Assembly (NCBI RefSeq): GCF_000379485.1
Contig: NZ_KB902293.1
Span: 1 to 53,040 of the forward strand
Direction of reading: 5' to 3'
DNA from: Wenxinia marina DSM 24838
Lineage (GTDB): Bacteria; Pseudomonadota; Alphaproteobacteria; Rhodobacterales; Rhodobacteraceae
Length of the DNA: 53,040 nt
Position 1 is the stretch's first letter. Each line of letters opens with the position of its first letter. The translations under genes were made by a program, and so were the position numbers. The notes beneath the pieces are model-generated. The model was not told the DNA's origin and did not search any database. It worked only from the letters and a program-made list of their open reading frames with translations. Shown one piece after another: positions 52,838 through 53,040 of this stretch.

Positions 52838-53040
52838 AGGCATCGAGGTTCACGGAGGCGCAGAAGGCGTTCGTGCTGAAGCAGGGTGAGGAAGGGACGC
52901 CGGTCGCGGAGATCTGCCGCAAGGCGGGGATCAGCCAGGCGACCTACTTCAACTGGAAGAAGCGATACGGCGGCCTGCTGCCCGACGAGATGCGGCGGCT
53001 GAAGGCGCTGGAAGACGAGAACGCGCGGCTGAAGAAGATC
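52753..53040 (+). mobile_element. IS3-family element (IS407-like), left end
   Basis: The boundary is placed at TGCTCTGCCCCCTGAGAACT, which resembles IS407-group terminal repeats beginning TG. From here the receiver-gene reading loses similarity, and a transposase orfA starts 81 bp in. The right end lies outside the window, so target-site duplication cannot be checked. Confidence 0.7.
52834..53040 (+). CDS. IS3-family transposase OrfA (partial, runs off the window)
   Basis: The 69 visible residues (MKASRFTEAQKAFVLKQ, EICRKAGISQATYFNWKKR, LPDEMRRLKALEDENARL) match the HTH and leucine-zipper region of IS407-group OrfA, which binds terminal repeats. ATG 52834 overlaps the stop of the disrupted receiver gene. 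OrfB with the DDE domain should follow outside the window. Confidence 0.92.
   Translation, partial: MKASRFTEAQKAFVLKQGEEGTPVAEICRKAGISQATYFNWKKRYGGLLPDEMRRLKALEDENARLKKI

Larger units (their letters stand above)
47033..53040. mobile_element. Accessory genomic island after tRNA-Arg (right end outside the window)
   Basis: From the tRNA onward gene content changes to a TniQ-like protein, tandem repeats, a broken ATPase-kinase-receiver cassette and an IS3 element, with codon use less GC-extreme than the backbone. No integrase and no duplicated tRNA 3' end are seen before the window ends, so the element type and right border are unknown. Confidence 0.6.

Noticed and set aside
47033-53040. Complete Tn7-like or CRISPR-associated transposon
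   Set aside because: Only a TniQ-like gene is seen; no TnsA, TnsB, TnsC, cas genes or paired ends are within the window.
47033-53040. Duplicate of the tRNA-Arg 3' end marking the island's far border
   Set aside because: No second copy of the T-arm and CCA end is seen up to the window edge.

Overview
The window is high-GC DNA from an alphaproteobacterium, most likely a Rhodobacterales/Rhodobacteraceae relative. The signs are a serC leader element of the alphaproteobacterial type, the serA-serC/serB arrangement, a DMSP-lyase-like cupin, an efp/epmA pair, and the dispersed repeats typical of this group (GTATTTG boxes, GTAGGGTGGGT dyads, CCCGGG-centred dyads). Gene density is high and most of the sequence is ordinary chromosomal backbone. 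No species is named, because nothing here fixes one.

Layout. 1-175: the 3' end of an IS110-type transposase. 214-23926: housekeeping genes: M29 aminopeptidase, zapE, pbpC with its bacterial alpha-2-macroglobulin partner, recQ, a DsbA-like isomerase, cytochrome c, idi, an Hsp70-like protein, alanine dehydrogenase with a divergent Lrp regulator, a threonine-dehydratase-like enzyme, a LOG-family protein, a DMSP-lyase-like cupin, serA and serC. 35515-46848: serB, a phosphatase, efp, epmA, a cupin, mtaB, dapF, tRNA-Lys, a transglutaminase-like protein, ilvD and a LacI regulator.

The most interesting item is an 11.3 kb element (23952-35255) bounded by a perfect 28-bp direct repeat and inserted between serC and serB. 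It carries a tyrosine integrase, an AlpA-like protein, a MerR-like regulator, a RepA-like ATPase next to iteron-like repeats, and a complete capsid-packaging block (TerL, HNH, HK97 capsid, prohead protease, connector, portal). It has no tail, lysis or recognisable small-terminase gene. This is the plan of a capsid-forming phage satellite (cf-PICI type). Its attachment core lies inside the serC leader RNA element. The element end appears to supply a substitute arm for the interrupted leader hairpin, so serC regulation may survive integration. Two poorly conserved, low-GC genes sit in the places where satellites usually carry cargo.

A second accessory region starts at tRNA-Arg(CCT) (46956-47032) and runs to the window end. 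It holds a long TniQ/TnsD-like protein that apparently starts at ATC, five 46-bp tandem repeats, and a translationally coupled three-gene cassette: an SMC/RecF-like ATPase, a HEAT-repeat histidine kinase and a receiver-domain protein. The ATPase gene is broken by one in-frame TAA and the receiver gene by an IS3-family element. The cassette resembles a signalling-type defence module, but its function is not established.

Across the backbone, repeat elements interact with genes in unusual ways. Two 164-bp inverted copies of one element flank pbpC, and GTAGGGTGGGT dyads supply the stop codons of recQ, the cupin gene and mtaB.
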